A stretch of 64,000 nucleotides of DNA from Nitrosomonas marina. GTDB lineage: Bacteria > Pseudomonadota > Gammaproteobacteria > Burkholderiales > Nitrosomonadaceae. Shown here one piece after another: positions 7,769 through 18,846 of this stretch (position 1 is its first letter; every line of letters begins with the position of its first letter). The DNA lies in contig NZ_FOCP01000019.1 of NCBI RefSeq assembly GCF_900110145.1, positions 1 through 64,000 on the forward strand, in the 5' to 3' direction. The position numbers and the translations under genes are program-made. Under the pieces are notes generated by a model. That model searched no databases, was not told where the DNA came from, and was given only the letters and a program-made list of their open reading frames with translations.

Positions 7769-8242
7769 TTATTCTGCAGATTCTGTCTCAATGATTTTTT
7801 TTATATTATGCACGGTCCTTTCTGTACCGTCCTGAATGGCTATACGAATCAACTTCTCAAAAGGCTTCATATGCAACTCCAGATCAAGCAATTCAAAAAC
7901 AAAAGTTATTCGGCTGTTTTTTTCATCAACTGCTTCTATCAGATAATCACACCGATACGGATTCGAAACACCTTCAAAACGTACACGTTCTCCGGGATCG
8001 AACACAGTGACTTTAAATGTCGACTCTGAACGGTTCCCCTGATCAACACGTACCTGACGACATTGCGTACCTTGTTTGATGGGACCATCTGTCAGATTTT
8101 CGAGCTCCTTGACCTCCGGTGACCATCGCGGATAATTGTTGAGCAGCTCTACACCAATAAAATTAAACAGTTTCTCAGACGGACTATGAATCAGTGCGTT
8201 GGCTTTACCAACGACAGGGGTCTGTTTTAATAAACCGAACAT
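7769..8242 (-). CDS. SRPBCC-family (polyketide cyclase/START-like) protein
   Basis: A 157-residue protein with the pattern of the SRPBCC hydrophobic-pocket fold: an N-terminal strand with IHSPSEKLFNFI, the central WSPEVKELENL, a run of beta strands (CRQVRVDQG, FKVTVFDPGERVRFE) and a long C-terminal helix (AIQDGTERTVHNIKKII). No catalytic residues can be named. Members bind lipids or other hydrophobic ligands. CAGGAGA precedes the ATG. It lies 23 bp after the flavoprotein gene and 70 bp before the LOV gene, which suggests one transcript. Ligand unknown. Confidence 0.75.
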   Translation of the reverse strand: MFGLLKQTPVVGKANALIHSPSEKLFNFIGVELLNNYPRWSPEVKELENLTDGPIKQGTQCRQVRVDQGNRSESTFKVTVFDPGERVRFEGVSNPYRCDYLIEAVDEKNSRITFVFELLDLELHMKPFEKLIRIAIQDGTERTVHNIKKIIETESAE

Positions 8243-8265
8243 AAATAGTCTCCTGCGTTAAATTC

Positions 8266-9423
8266 TTATACCACATACGTATCTATCCCTCTCAATAATA
8301 GATCATATTGCGCCTCGACCAACTCCTTTATGGTCAATGCGGGGATACCTGTAACAATATTACCCTCTGTAACCAGCCAGCCAACAGCGTCCACAGGGCC
8401 CAGATTGACCACATACCCGATATCATGATGCAGATAAGGTTCTAGAATAGCTAATAATCCAGAGTGACGCAAAATATTTCGGCCGACCAGTTTGCCCTTG
8501 CGAACAGCTGATTGTGCAGACTGCACATTCGACCCCAGGGATTCATAAACTGAACAATCGCCTGCAATAAAAATATTGTTCAGCGTTTGTTTGCTGACTA
8601 CAGCCTGACCAAACAAGTTTGCGGACATTATCATTTTCTGTTTTTTGCCCAGAAAAAGCAGTGTCAGGTCCGACGGCAGCTCAAACAATTGCCCCGTCTG
8701 TTTGTCTTCAAGCTGTATCTGGTCGCCAGCCTGACCATGATAGCGTGCATTGGGCACGCCCTTGATGCGCATATCCTGCATACAGGATTGCACATAGGTA
8801 TCGAAACCCTGGGGAAACTGCGTCAGCACCCGGTCACCCGAATAAATCAACTGCAATTGTGCGTTGATTTTCTGCCTACTTAAGAACTGCCTGATTTCAA
8901 ATAGAAACTGTATACCGGTTGCGCCTGCGCCGACAACTGAAATGATCCGTTGTTTCTGCTCATTTATCTTTAGGCATTCAAAAAGCAGCTCGGGGCCGGT
9001 TTTCTGCATGAAGTGCTGCAATGTCAGCACATTTCCAGTCAGCTCGGCCTGACGCGATTCTGCTCCCATCGCTATAATTAGATAATCAAACTCGATGAAT
9101 TCATCATCGACAGCAAGATACCTGTTATCCTGCCATTGCTGTAACAATTCATCTGTTATAGTCAGTGAAGCCTCTATATGTCGGCAACCAAAGCGCTCTT
9201 CAAGGATGCTGAACGGCACCTCCAAATCCGATAACGGATAGCGAAATGTTTCATGCAAGTGCGTAATTTTGAGATGCCGATCACCCGGATCAATCAGCGT
9301 TATATCAGTATCGGGCGCAAACCGCTTCAGAGTCGTCAGCGCAGCCAAACCGGCATAACCGCCACCTGCTATCACCACCTTTATCCGTTTTTTGCCAGGT
9401 ATATAAAATGGTAGTAACGCCAC
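8266..9423 (-). CDS. NDH-2-like FAD-dependent oxidoreductase
   Basis: A 385-residue flavoprotein of the NADH dehydrogenase-II-like pyridine nucleotide-disulfide family. The first dinucleotide fold is VVIAGGGYAGLAALTTLKR, a second is ISVVGAGATGIQFLFEIRQF for NAD(P)H, and IFIAGDCSVYES is the C-terminal FAD contact. There is no redox-active CxxxxC pair, which favours quinone or another acceptor rather than disulfide chemistry. A GTG start at 9423 follows AAAAGGAGC. It begins 11 bp after gluQ ends. Whether it feeds electrons to the respiratory chain or works with the SRPBCC and LOV neighbours is unknown. Confidence 0.8.
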   Translation of the reverse strand: MALLPFYIPGKKRIKVVIAGGGYAGLAALTTLKRFAPDTDITLIDPGDRHLKITHLHETFRYPLSDLEVPFSILEERFGCRHIEASLTITDELLQQWQDNRYLAVDDEFIEFDYLIIAMGAESRQAELTGNVLTLQHFMQKTGPELLFECLKINEQKQRIISVVGAGATGIQFLFEIRQFLSRQKINAQLQLIYSGDRVLTQFPQGFDTYVQSCMQDMRIKGVPNARYHGQAGDQIQLEDKQTGQLFELPSDLTLLFLGKKQKMIMSANLFGQAVVSKQTLNNIFIAGDCSVYESLGSNVQSAQSAVRKGKLVGRNILRHSGLLAILEPYLHHDIGYVVNLGPVDAVGWLVTEGNIVTGIPALTIKELVEAQYDLLLRGIDTYVV

Positions 9424-9434
9424 GCATGCTCCTT

Positions 9435-10370
9435 TTATTTGATAGTAAAGTTCCCGGACGCAACGGAGGACGGTATGCTATCCGTTCGCCAATGTAAAAC
9501 CGCCCATTGCCAGAATGTTTCCAGATTGCTGTCAAGCAATGCTTGCGGCGGATTCTGGCCAAGAAACCGCAATGCGGCCATCAGCTGTGATAATACATCG
9601 AATTGCCGTACAGGTGCAGCAAAGGTTTGCTTACTGAGTTTTTTGCCGTACTGGTTCGTTACCAGCGGTAAATGCATGTATGCCGGTACCGGATAGCCGA
9701 GCACCTGCTGCAGAAAAATCTGTCGCGGGGTTGAATCAAGCAAATCTGCCCCTCGGACAACATGAGTGACACATTGATCTGCGTCATCCACCACCACCGC
9801 CAACTGATACGCAAACACGCCATCGGCGCGACGCAGCACAAAATCGCCGATATCCTGGCCGATACACTGCGATAAAAACCCCTGTACCCGATCCGTCAAC
9901 TCAAGACATCGCATGTCGGTTTTTACACGTACCGCACTGCGCTTTTGTAACTTACTGTTCTGCTCTTTGCTCGACGCACTGCGGCAGGTACCGGAATAGA
10001 CTGGACCGTCGATGCCGGTCAGTCTTGAAGCAGCTACTTGTTTGCGTGAACAGAAACATGGATAAATCAGCGCCTGCTTTTTCAGTTGAGCCAACGCAGC
10101 ACGGTAGAAATCATGACGATGGCTCTGGTAAACAACTTCGCCATCCCATTCCATACCAAGTTTTTCAAGTAAAACCAGTATATCGCGCGCCGCGCCTGGC
10201 ACTTCACGCGGTGGATCGAGATCCTCTATTCTAACCAGCCACTCACCATTATTTGATTTTGCATCCAGATAACTCCCCAAAGCCGTCACCAGCGAACCGA
10301 AGTGTAACGGACCTGTTGGTGAAGGAGCAAAACGGCCGCGATAAATGGTATTTTCTGACTTTGCTTCCAC
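9435..10370 (-). CDS. gluQ: Glutamyl-Q tRNA(Asp) synthetase
   Basis: A 311-residue truncated relative of glutamyl-tRNA synthetase that activates Glu and attaches it to queuosine in tRNA-Asp. It has the class I signature in RGRFAPSPTGPLHFGSL, the conserved IEDLDPPR, a zinc-binding cysteine cluster (YPCFCSRKQ and the later SGTC) and the KMSKS-like loop GKKLSKQ. The C-terminal anticodon-binding domain of GltX is absent, as expected for GluQ. The start is GTG with no strong site. It lies 65 bp after sbcC and 11 bp before the flavoprotein gene. Confidence 0.92.
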   Translation of the reverse strand: MEAKSENTIYRGRFAPSPTGPLHFGSLVTALGSYLDAKSNNGEWLVRIEDLDPPREVPGAARDILVLLEKLGMEWDGEVVYQSHRHDFYRAALAQLKKQALIYPCFCSRKQVAASRLTGIDGPVYSGTCRSASSKEQNSKLQKRSAVRVKTDMRCLELTDRVQGFLSQCIGQDIGDFVLRRADGVFAYQLAVVVDDADQCVTHVVRGADLLDSTPRQIFLQQVLGYPVPAYMHLPLVTNQYGKKLSKQTFAAPVRQFDVLSQLMAALRFLGQNPPQALLDSNLETFWQWAVLHWRTDSIPSSVASGNFTIK

Positions 10371-10435
10371 CTGTAAATTGTATGCAATCGCGATAAGGGA
10401 TTCAAATCGTCTACGCGCTGATCATCGGTTACCGA

Positions 10436-13400
10436 TTATGATTGTTCAATACGCCGGCACCCCGGACCTGCCAGCCGGCTTCTCCCTCCAACCAGCGGAA
10501 TCACTTGAATCTGAACCCCGATACGTTCTTTCAATAAAGGCACGTGAGAAATTACAGCAATTAATTTGCCATCCTGTCGCAAACCGGCAAGCGTATCAAG
10601 CGCGATCTCGAGCGCCTCTTCATCCAATGAACCGAAACCCTCGTCAAGGAACAAAGAATCGACACGCACATTACTACTGGCCATCTTGGACAGCCCCAAC
10701 GCCAGCGCCAGGCTGATAATAAAGCTTTCCCCTCCCGACAAATTTTTAGTGGTTCTGATTTCTCCGGCCTGGTAATTGTCTATCACATTCAACTCAAGCG
10801 GCTGTTCCAAATCGTGAATTAACAAGTAGCGATCGGTCAGTTTCTGCAATTGCCGGTTGGCATGGCGAATCATCCATTCAAACGTCAGACCCTGGGCAAA
10901 ATTACGGTATTTTTTACCGTCAGCCGAGCCGATCAGTGCATGCAGCCGCTCCCAGCGATCACACTCTTTTTTCTGCGCATTGACTGCCGATTGCTTTACA
11001 CCGATCTGCTCCATAGCCTGCTGATTTTGTGCAAGTGCAAGCTTCAATCCAGCAGTTGCTTCGCGCTGCTGGGTTAACAACGCCTCGAGCGCGCCGATCT
11101 TCGCTTCCAGCGTTTCGCTTGTTTGCACCGTCAAACATTTTTCTGATTCAACGGACAAACGTTGCTCCCTGTCCTTTTTTCGCGCCTGCATATCTGCCAG
11201 CCGATCATCCAGTGCCCGCTCTTCGGTTTTGAGTTTACGGAAATCCTCAACCGTCAGGCGGCTGGCAACAAACTGCTGCTCGTCGGCAAATCCGGCCGCG
11301 CGTAAAGCTGCCAGAAAAAACGTTTCCAATGCTTCAAGTTCGTTGCTTCTGTTGTCAAGACGCGACTTGAGTGCAGCTATTCGCACAGTAATTGCATGCA
11401 ACTGTTTTTTGGCGTCATCACAGCTTTGTCGAGCTTTTTTCTGAACAGATTCAGCATCGGCAAACGCTTTCTCCAGCCGGACTTCTTCATCATCAGGATG
11501 CAGCATGCCAAACAATTGCCTGCGTTCGAGATTTAAGGTTTCAAAGTTTTTTTCAAGCTTACTCAGTTCGGCCCGCTTCTCCAGTAACACTTTTTCGTGC
11601 GTTTCCAGTACCGCCGTATCGCTTTTCAGAGTAGCTTCCAGCTCGGTAATCTGTTTATCCAGGACGGATTTTTTTTCCATGTTATCCTGCCAGTTGCGCA
11701 TCTGCTTTTTTAGCCGCTCAAGAATTTGCAGCATGTCTAAAACGACCGCTGCCGGCACGCCAAAAGGTTCCAACCTGGTCAATACCGATTGCCTCAGTTC
11801 TGCACATTGCGCATGGTTTTGCGCAAGCAGTACAGTAATATCCTGCAGACTTTTTTCCACAATTCTGATTGCATTCACCGTATCTGCTTCATTTTTTTCA
11901 GCAACCGCAAGGGCCTTTTGCGCCACTTGCTCGGCTGTCTCAAGTGTCCGGATTTCAGCCTCGAATTGTTCTGCTTTTTCAATTAATCCAGCCAGTGCTG
12001 CTATTTTCTGCTCGCTTTCGTTTACTGGTGGTTGATGATCCTGCGCAAACGGATGTTGCAGGGAACCGCAAAGTGGACAGGGTTTTCCTTCCTCGAGTTG
12101 CATTCTTTCGGATTCAAGATCAGCTATTTTCTGCAGTAAAACCATTTCACGCAGCAGGGCATCTTTTTCTGCACGATATTCGCGCAAATGCCGACTGTTC
12201 AACAATTTATCCAACGCCTCGCGCTGGCAGTCTATCTGTTTCCGGACTGTCTCCAGTTCTTGCTTGCGAACGGCTGACAGATCTGTACATTCCGCGAGCT
12301 TTTTCACCTCGAATTCCAGCTGTTTTTTGATTTTTGTCTGTTCTGCTGTTTTACTGGCAATATCCTGCTCTGCAGCTATCAATTGTTTGATGCGCGCTTC
12401 AATTCCGGCCAGCTCACCAACCAGCTGCCCATCCTGGCTGTTTTTTTGCAGATCATCATGAATACATGCAAATTCTTTTCGAGTGGTTTCGAGTTGCTTA
12501 TGCTGTTGAGTCAATTGCTTTCGGTCTGACTCGATCTGATCTGCCATTTTCCGGCAATACGCAGCGTCCGTTTTAATGACTCTCTGCATTTCTGAGAGTT
12601 GATAATCAATTGTCCGTACTTTCTGAATCAATGGCGCGACATTTTTCTGCGCAAATCTGGACTTTTCAACCGCTTCTTCAGCAGCGCGCAACGCTGATTC
12701 AAACTGTCGCACGGAAGATTCAACATCAGGTAATCTGGATATCTCGCTGGCAACTACTTGCCGATCCTCGTCCTGCTGTTTTCTGACAGAACCCAGCGTT
12801 GCGTAGTTACCTTCGAGCCCGGCGGCTGCATCGGCACGGCGCAGGTGTTTCCGCTTCGGTTCAAACGCTTTGCGTTCAGCTTCCAGCTTTTTCTCTTCTT
12901 CTTTTAATAATTTGATTTCATTGTGCAATTCATCCATGTTTTTTAACCAGGCAAGTGCCTTACCGGCTTCAATCATTTTTGCGGTTAGTTCGGTTTCATG
13001 GTGCTGCGCTGCAACCAGTTCGCTGCGCATTTGCTCAATTTGTTCGTGACTGAAAACAGTGATACCCGACATCTCGGTTTTCAGCAGATTCAGTTTTTCA
13101 CGCTCAGCACGTGCACGTTCATGCGCTTTGATTGAAATAAGACTATATACTTCGGTACCGGTAATCTGTTCAAGAATCGGCGCCCGTTCGTTCGAATCCG
13201 CCTGCAGGAATGCAGCAAAACCGCCCTGCGCCAACAGCATTGAACGGGTAAAACGTTCGAAATCCATACCGGTTAATCTCTCAACGCAGGCCGCGACCTC
13301 AAGGATTTTGGTCTCCAGAATTGCGCCTGAACTGGCATCAGCAATTTCATGTTTGGGTACCTGCAGATCGTTTTCCGGTTTTCTCCGCGCTCTGCGCTGA

Positions 13401-13690
13401 CTCCAGTGACAGCGGTAACAACCCATTTGCGTTTCAAACACCACCTCTGCAAAGCACTCTCCTGTCTGACGTGACATGAGTGCATTGTCACGTTTTGTTA
13501 TTCGGCTCAGTCTCGGTGTGCGACCGTAAAGCGCCAAACAAATAGCATCCAGTATAGTTGTCTTGCCTGCACCGGTCGGGCCGGTAATGGCAAAGATTCC
13601 GTCAGCAACAAATTCCGGATGCGTCAAGTCAATGACCCACTCACCATGCAATGAACTCAGGTTTTTAAAACGCAGCTGCTGAATCCGCAC
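10436..13690 (-). CDS. sbcC: Exonuclease subunit SbcC
   Basis: A 1084-residue SMC-like ATPase that with SbcD forms the SbcCD (Mre11-Rad50-type) nuclease, which opens hairpins and DNA ends. Walker A is GPTGAGKTTILDAICLALYG near the N terminus, long coiled coils flank the zinc hook CPLCGSLQHPF around residue 540, and the C-terminal half has the signature NLSGGESFIISLALALG and Walker B SLFLDEGFGSLDEEAL. Length is normal. GTG start 11 bp after sbcD ends, so the two are co-transcribed. Confidence 0.96.
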   Translation of the reverse strand: MRIQQLRFKNLSSLHGEWVIDLTHPEFVADGIFAITGPTGAGKTTILDAICLALYGRTPRLSRITKRDNALMSRQTGECFAEVVFETQMGCYRCHWSQRRARRKPENDLQVPKHEIADASSGAILETKILEVAACVERLTGMDFERFTRSMLLAQGGFAAFLQADSNERAPILEQITGTEVYSLISIKAHERARAEREKLNLLKTEMSGITVFSHEQIEQMRSELVAAQHHETELTAKMIEAGKALAWLKNMDELHNEIKLLKEEEKKLEAERKAFEPKRKHLRRADAAAGLEGNYATLGSVRKQQDEDRQVVASEISRLPDVESSVRQFESALRAAEEAVEKSRFAQKNVAPLIQKVRTIDYQLSEMQRVIKTDAAYCRKMADQIESDRKQLTQQHKQLETTRKEFACIHDDLQKNSQDGQLVGELAGIEARIKQLIAAEQDIASKTAEQTKIKKQLEFEVKKLAECTDLSAVRKQELETVRKQIDCQREALDKLLNSRHLREYRAEKDALLREMVLLQKIADLESERMQLEEGKPCPLCGSLQHPFAQDHQPPVNESEQKIAALAGLIEKAEQFEAEIRTLETAEQVAQKALAVAEKNEADTVNAIRIVEKSLQDITVLLAQNHAQCAELRQSVLTRLEPFGVPAAVVLDMLQILERLKKQMRNWQDNMEKKSVLDKQITELEATLKSDTAVLETHEKVLLEKRAELSKLEKNFETLNLERRQLFGMLHPDDEEVRLEKAFADAESVQKKARQSCDDAKKQLHAITVRIAALKSRLDNRSNELEALETFFLAALRAAGFADEQQFVASRLTVEDFRKLKTEERALDDRLADMQARKKDREQRLSVESEKCLTVQTSETLEAKIGALEALLTQQREATAGLKLALAQNQQAMEQIGVKQSAVNAQKKECDRWERLHALIGSADGKKYRNFAQGLTFEWMIRHANRQLQKLTDRYLLIHDLEQPLELNVIDNYQAGEIRTTKNLSGGESFIISLALALGLSKMASSNVRVDSLFLDEGFGSLDEEALEIALDTLAGLRQDGKLIAVISHVPLLKERIGVQIQVIPLVGGRSRLAGPGCRRIEQS

Positions 13691-13701
13691 CGATTTTCTC
13701 T

Positions 13702-15003
13702 TCAGATTTTCTGCAGATCCGTGTCCAGTTCATTTTCGGACAAAGATAAAACGATCTCGTGATAAGCACGAATCAATTCCGGTTGTTGTGCGTCAGGAAT
13801 TTCATGAGCGGCTAGACAGCGCTCGAAAACATCGTCGATATCGAGATCGCCCAGCGTTTCAATATCATCGGCGGAGTTAAGCGCTCTATCGATAATTCGA
13901 TTGTTTCTCATGCGGAGTATTTCCACTTTTGAACCGGCAATCGCATCATCCAGGCAGGCACGCAAATCACCTTGCACTGTCTCTCCTTCATAGATTATCT
14001 CAAGCCATACGCGAGCACCTCTACTCACCAGAGCATATATCCGGTTCAATATCGACGGCAAATCTCCTTTAATCCGCTCTAGCTGCTGAAAAACAGGAAT
14101 GGATATGAGCCTGACCACCGCCTGAGGCCTGCTGATTTCAGAAAGAACACTGGATTCTGCTGAAGCTGGCACTGCAGTATTAAATTGTTCGAATTCAACA
14201 ATAACCACGCTTTTTTGCTGGCCGGCCTCTCCAAAACCCATCGGCAGCGGCGAACCACTGTATCGCATCACTTGTGAGCGGCCAATCTGTTGGGGCACAT
14301 GCAAATGTCCGAGCGCCAGATAGTCCAGATTGTCCGGAAAAATACCGGCTGACACATGCGCCAGCGATCCGACATACAGCTCCCGCACACCATCGCCCTC
14401 AACAGTCTCGCCACCTGCTGCAAACAAATGTCCCATAACAACCACGGGAACAGCGCTGCCGGATTCAACGCGCTTTTTCTCAGCCAGCTCGCACACCGCC
14501 ACATAGTGACGGCGGATGCCTGACAGCAACTTACGCTCTTTATCCTCTACGCCTTCTCCCGCATCAACCACACGTATATCACGATCGCGTAAATACGGGA
14601 CGGCGCAGACAATCAATTCCGGCTTATTCATGGCATCATGCAGGATTAACACCTCATCTTCAGGATCTTCAGTAATACTGCTCACGATATGCACATTCAA
14701 TGCTTTGAGCAATTCACTAGGCGCATTGAGAAAAGCAGGCGAATCATGGTTTCCGGCGATCACTACGACATGACGACAACATGATGCAGCGACACGGCAT
14801 AAAAAACGGTAATAGAGTGTCTGGGCTGTGTTGCCAGGCATCGTGGTATCAAAAACATCACCGGCGACCAGCAGCACATCAACGCGTTCAGATTGTATCG
14901 TTTCATCAAGCCAGCCAAGGAAAGCCTCAAATTCCGCGTGCCGTTTGCGGCCGCAGAGCGTGCGGCCAAGATGCCAGTCTGAAGTATGCAGTATTTTCGT
15001 CAT
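13702..15003 (-). CDS. sbcD: Exonuclease subunit SbcD
   Basis: A 433-residue calcineurin-like phosphoesterase, the nuclease partner of SbcC. Metal-binding motifs are in order: DWHLGRTL, AGDVFDTTMP, IAGNHDSPAF, MGHLFAAGGE and LALGHLHVPQQ. It is the first gene of a minus-strand run that continues sbcC, gluQ, flavoprotein, SRPBCC and LOV. No terminator is visible between sbcD and sbcC. Function follows directly from the family. Confidence 0.96.
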   Translation of the reverse strand: MTKILHTSDWHLGRTLCGRKRHAEFEAFLGWLDETIQSERVDVLLVAGDVFDTTMPGNTAQTLYYRFLCRVAASCCRHVVVIAGNHDSPAFLNAPSELLKALNVHIVSSITEDPEDEVLILHDAMNKPELIVCAVPYLRDRDIRVVDAGEGVEDKERKLLSGIRRHYVAVCELAEKKRVESGSAVPVVVMGHLFAAGGETVEGDGVRELYVGSLAHVSAGIFPDNLDYLALGHLHVPQQIGRSQVMRYSGSPLPMGFGEAGQQKSVVIVEFEQFNTAVPASAESSVLSEISRPQAVVRLISIPVFQQLERIKGDLPSILNRIYALVSRGARVWLEIIYEGETVQGDLRACLDDAIAGSKVEILRMRNNRIIDRALNSADDIETLGDLDIDDVFERCLAAHEIPDAQQPELIRAYHEIVLSLSENELDTDLQKI

Positions 15004-15215
15004 TGCCCTGAATGTTCCTGGATTATTGATATTGAATCACTGTAACAAGCAAACGATCGCTTTCTCAATCACTTACCCAAACGCAAAAGCAGTCCTGTGC
15101 GTCAGTCGACCTTCTGACATATTTCCGTTCCACCAACTGCGCCAGATAAGCTAAAATGAACTGACAAAGCATTATTACAGCAATACGGAAACATTAATTA
15201 ACATGAGTACACAAC

Positions 15216-15518
15216 ATGAATGAATCAAAATACATAGGTATCGAACAAGACAGGCACAACGGCATGACCCATCTTGGCCGTATTGTACGGGATGCCTGGG
15301 TATTTGGTATTTTACCCGAATCCGAGACCTGTGCAGGTTGGGATCATTCACAAATGCAAAACCTGTACGAAAAAGTGCATGCCGCATGGGCACCGTATGG
15401 CCATCTGCCAAGCCGTCTGCCGACGGATTTGAAGGACCGGCATACACGCATCTATCAGCACGCCATTCAAACTGCGAAAGCCAAAGGCTGGAACCCTGAA
15501 TTAGGTGAAGACGACTGA
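15216..15518 (+). CDS. Conserved-looking hypothetical protein
   Basis: A 100-residue soluble protein with no signal peptide or membrane segment. It begins MNESKYIGIEQDRHNGMTHL and is rich in Trp, His and charged residues (AWVFGILPESETCAGWDHSQ). Base composition resembles real genes around it. It lies just upstream of the N-ATPase operon on the same strand, about 120 bp away. The ribosome-binding site is weak. Not recognised, and no function is claimed. Confidence 0.65.
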   Translation: MNESKYIGIEQDRHNGMTHLGRIVRDAWVFGILPESETCAGWDHSQMQNLYEKVHAAWAPYGHLPSRLPTDLKDRHTRIYQHAIQTAKAKGWNPELGEDD

Positions 15519-15614
15519 ATCATTGCCGTTGACTTAAACCGCATTATGCTGTATCCCTACAGGCTGGGCTCCTTATTGTTACAGTTAGAAAGGATTTCAC
15601 TAACAGGAAATTGA

Positions 15615-17039
<1,425 letters not shown>

Positions 17040-17046
17040 AGGATCA

Positions 17047-17478
17047 ATGGTGGATGAACGCAACCTGGAAAATATTGCGACGGAAATGCAGTTGCAGGTC
17101 TTGCTGCCTACTGAAATACTGGTTAACGAAAGCGTAGTCAAGATTATTGCAGAAGCAGAAAACGGTTCCTTCTGTCTTCTGCCAAGGCATATCGACTACG
17201 TCGCAGCCCTGGTGCCGGGCATTCTAAGTTTCTACCCGACTGGAAGGGGTGAACACTTTGCCGCCCTGGATGAAGGCATCCTGGTCAAATGTGGCCGCGA
17301 TGTCTATGTGTCGACTTTAAACGGTGTCTGCGGAACCGATCTGGATCAACTAGAAGCATTGATCAAAGAACGTTTTCTTGACCTGGATGAACATGAACGC
17401 AAAGCACGCACGGCGCTGGCCCGGCTTGAAGCGGGCACTTTGCGCGGGTTCAGAGAGTTGCAGGATAAAATATCATGA
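17047..17478 (+). CDS. atpC: N-ATPase F1 epsilon subunit
   Basis: A 143-residue epsilon subunit of the rotor stalk. The N-terminal beta-sandwich is recognisable (LQVLLPTEILVNESVVKIIAE, FCLLPRHIDYVAALVPG, LDEGILVKCGRDV) and a C-terminal helical hairpin follows (LDEHERKARTALARLE). I chose ATG 17047 with AGGA close upstream. A start at 17005 would overlap atpD by 35 bp. Its stop overlaps the atpQ start (ATGA), which indicates translational coupling. Confidence 0.92.
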   Translation: MVDERNLENIATEMQLQVLLPTEILVNESVVKIIAEAENGSFCLLPRHIDYVAALVPGILSFYPTGRGEHFAALDEGILVKCGRDVYVSTLNGVCGTDLDQLEALIKERFLDLDEHERKARTALARLEAGTLRGFRELQDKIS

Positions 17479-17804
17479 ACAAAGAATCCTCTGAAAAGGA
17501 AAAATCGCCGGCACAGGATCCCTCCCCAACAGAGAAACTGGGCGAACAGATTGGTCACCGGGCTAAACGAAAGCTGCAGGCGCGTGATAAAGATGAGCGC
17601 ACCGTCTGGTTCGGTTTCGGCATGTTCGGGCTTGTCGGCTGGTCTGTGGCGATACCCACCATTATCGGAATTGCCGTTGGGCTCTGGCTCGACAAAGAAT
17701 GGCCTGGCCAGGTTTCATGGACTTTGACTTTTCTGATCATTGGTATAGCAGTGGGTTGCCTGAATGCCTGGTATTGGATCAAACACGAAAGCGGGCGCGA
17801 ATAA
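17475..17804 (+). CDS. atpQ: N-ATPase accessory protein AtpQ (AtpI-like)
   Basis: A 109-residue protein with a charged N terminus (about 1-45) and two membrane helices (GMFGLVGWSVAIPTIIGIAV and LTFLIIGIAVGCLNAWYWI) joined by a short loop. The position, third after atpD and atpC, and the AtpI-like fold define AtpQ of N-ATPases, thought to help assemble the c ring. It overlaps atpC by 4 bp. Confidence 0.85.
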   Translation: MNKESSEKEKSPAQDPSPTEKLGEQIGHRAKRKLQARDKDERTVWFGFGMFGLVGWSVAIPTIIGIAVGLWLDKEWPGQVSWTLTFLIIGIAVGCLNAWYWIKHESGRE

Positions 17805-17822
17805 GTTTAATGAAAAATTATT

Positions 17823-18131
17823 ATGCATGAATTACTTATCCTGATAGCACTGTTTACAGGCGGCATGGTGCTTGGTGTTGTTTACTTTTCCGGTCTGTGG
17901 TTTACAGTGCGGCATGTCAAAAACGGCGAGCATCCGGCCTTCTGGCTGATACTTAGTCTGATTCTGCGTATGGCCCTGCTATTAACGGCTTTTTATCTAA
18001 TTCTTAGTTTTGGACACTGGAAAGAATTACTCGTTGTACTTGCCGGGTTTGTATTCTTGCGCATTCTTTCGGTACGCAGTATGCGTCGTCAGATATCAGC
18101 AAGTACAGATATCAGGGAAAAACAGCTATGA
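17823..18131 (+). CDS. atpR: N-ATPase accessory membrane protein AtpR
   Basis: A 102-residue, three-helix membrane protein (LILIALFTGGMVLGVVYFSG, LILSLILRMALLLTAFYLIL, LLVVLAGFVFLRILSV). An arginine lies within the second helix, a known feature of AtpR, which is specific to N-ATPase operons. The exact role is not established; assembly of, or partnership with, the c ring has been proposed. Its stop overlaps the atpB start (ATGA). Confidence 0.85.
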   Translation: MHELLILIALFTGGMVLGVVYFSGLWFTVRHVKNGEHPAFWLILSLILRMALLLTAFYLILSFGHWKELLVVLAGFVFLRILSVRSMRRQISASTDIREKQL

Positions 18132-18826
18132 CAATCAGCCCGGACAATATCATTTTCTGGCAATGGGGTGCGGTATCGTTGAACGCAACGATCGCATACA
18201 CATGGCTGGTGATGGCGTTATTGACACTGATTTCATGGCTGGTCACGCGCCGAATATCTTCAGGCACCACAATCTCACGGTGGCAAAACCTGCTGGAAGT
18301 ACTTGTGGCCGGCATACGTGACCAGATCCAGGAAGTCAGCCATCAGCAGCCGGGGAAATATCTGCCATTTGTTGGCACGCTGTTTTTATTTATAGCAATG
18401 GCCAATCTGCTCAATGTGGTACCCGGCTACATGGCGCCAACCGGCTCGCTTTCAACCACTACAGCGCTTGCCATTTGTGTCTTTGCTGCCGTGCCGATAT
18501 ATGGCATCGCCTATGAAGGACCATTGAACTACCTTGCGCATTATGTCAAACCGACTCTGCTTATGCTTCCCTTTAATATTATCGGTGAAATTTCACGCAC
18601 CATTGCGCTGGCAGTGCGCCTCTATGGAAACATCATGAGCGGCACGGTGATAGTAGCGATACTGCTGAGTCTGACACCGTATTTTTTTCCGGTCGTGATG
18701 CAACTGCTCGGGCTGCTGACCGGCATGATACAGGCCTATATCTTTGCTATTCTAGCGATGGTCTATATCGCTTCGGCAACCTCGGCACACACGGAGAAAC
18801 AAGGTTCAACCGGAAACGGAAATTAA
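18128..18826 (+). CDS. atpB: N-ATPase F0 subunit a
   Basis: A 232-residue multi-helix membrane subunit that forms the ion half-channels against the c ring. The essential stator arginine is in the conserved helix IGEISRTIALAVRLYGNIMSG, and the last helix, LLGLLTGMIQAYIFAILAMVY, carries the conserved Gln. Translationally coupled to atpR. It ends 20 bp before the TTG of atpE. Confidence 0.94.
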   Translation: MTISPDNIIFWQWGAVSLNATIAYTWLVMALLTLISWLVTRRISSGTTISRWQNLLEVLVAGIRDQIQEVSHQQPGKYLPFVGTLFLFIAMANLLNVVPGYMAPTGSLSTTTALAICVFAAVPIYGIAYEGPLNYLAHYVKPTLLMLPFNIIGEISRTIALAVRLYGNIMSGTVIVAILLSLTPYFFPVVMQLLGLLTGMIQAYIFAILAMVYIASATSAHTEKQGSTGNGN

Positions 18827-18846
18827 ATTGAACAAGGAGGTTCAGC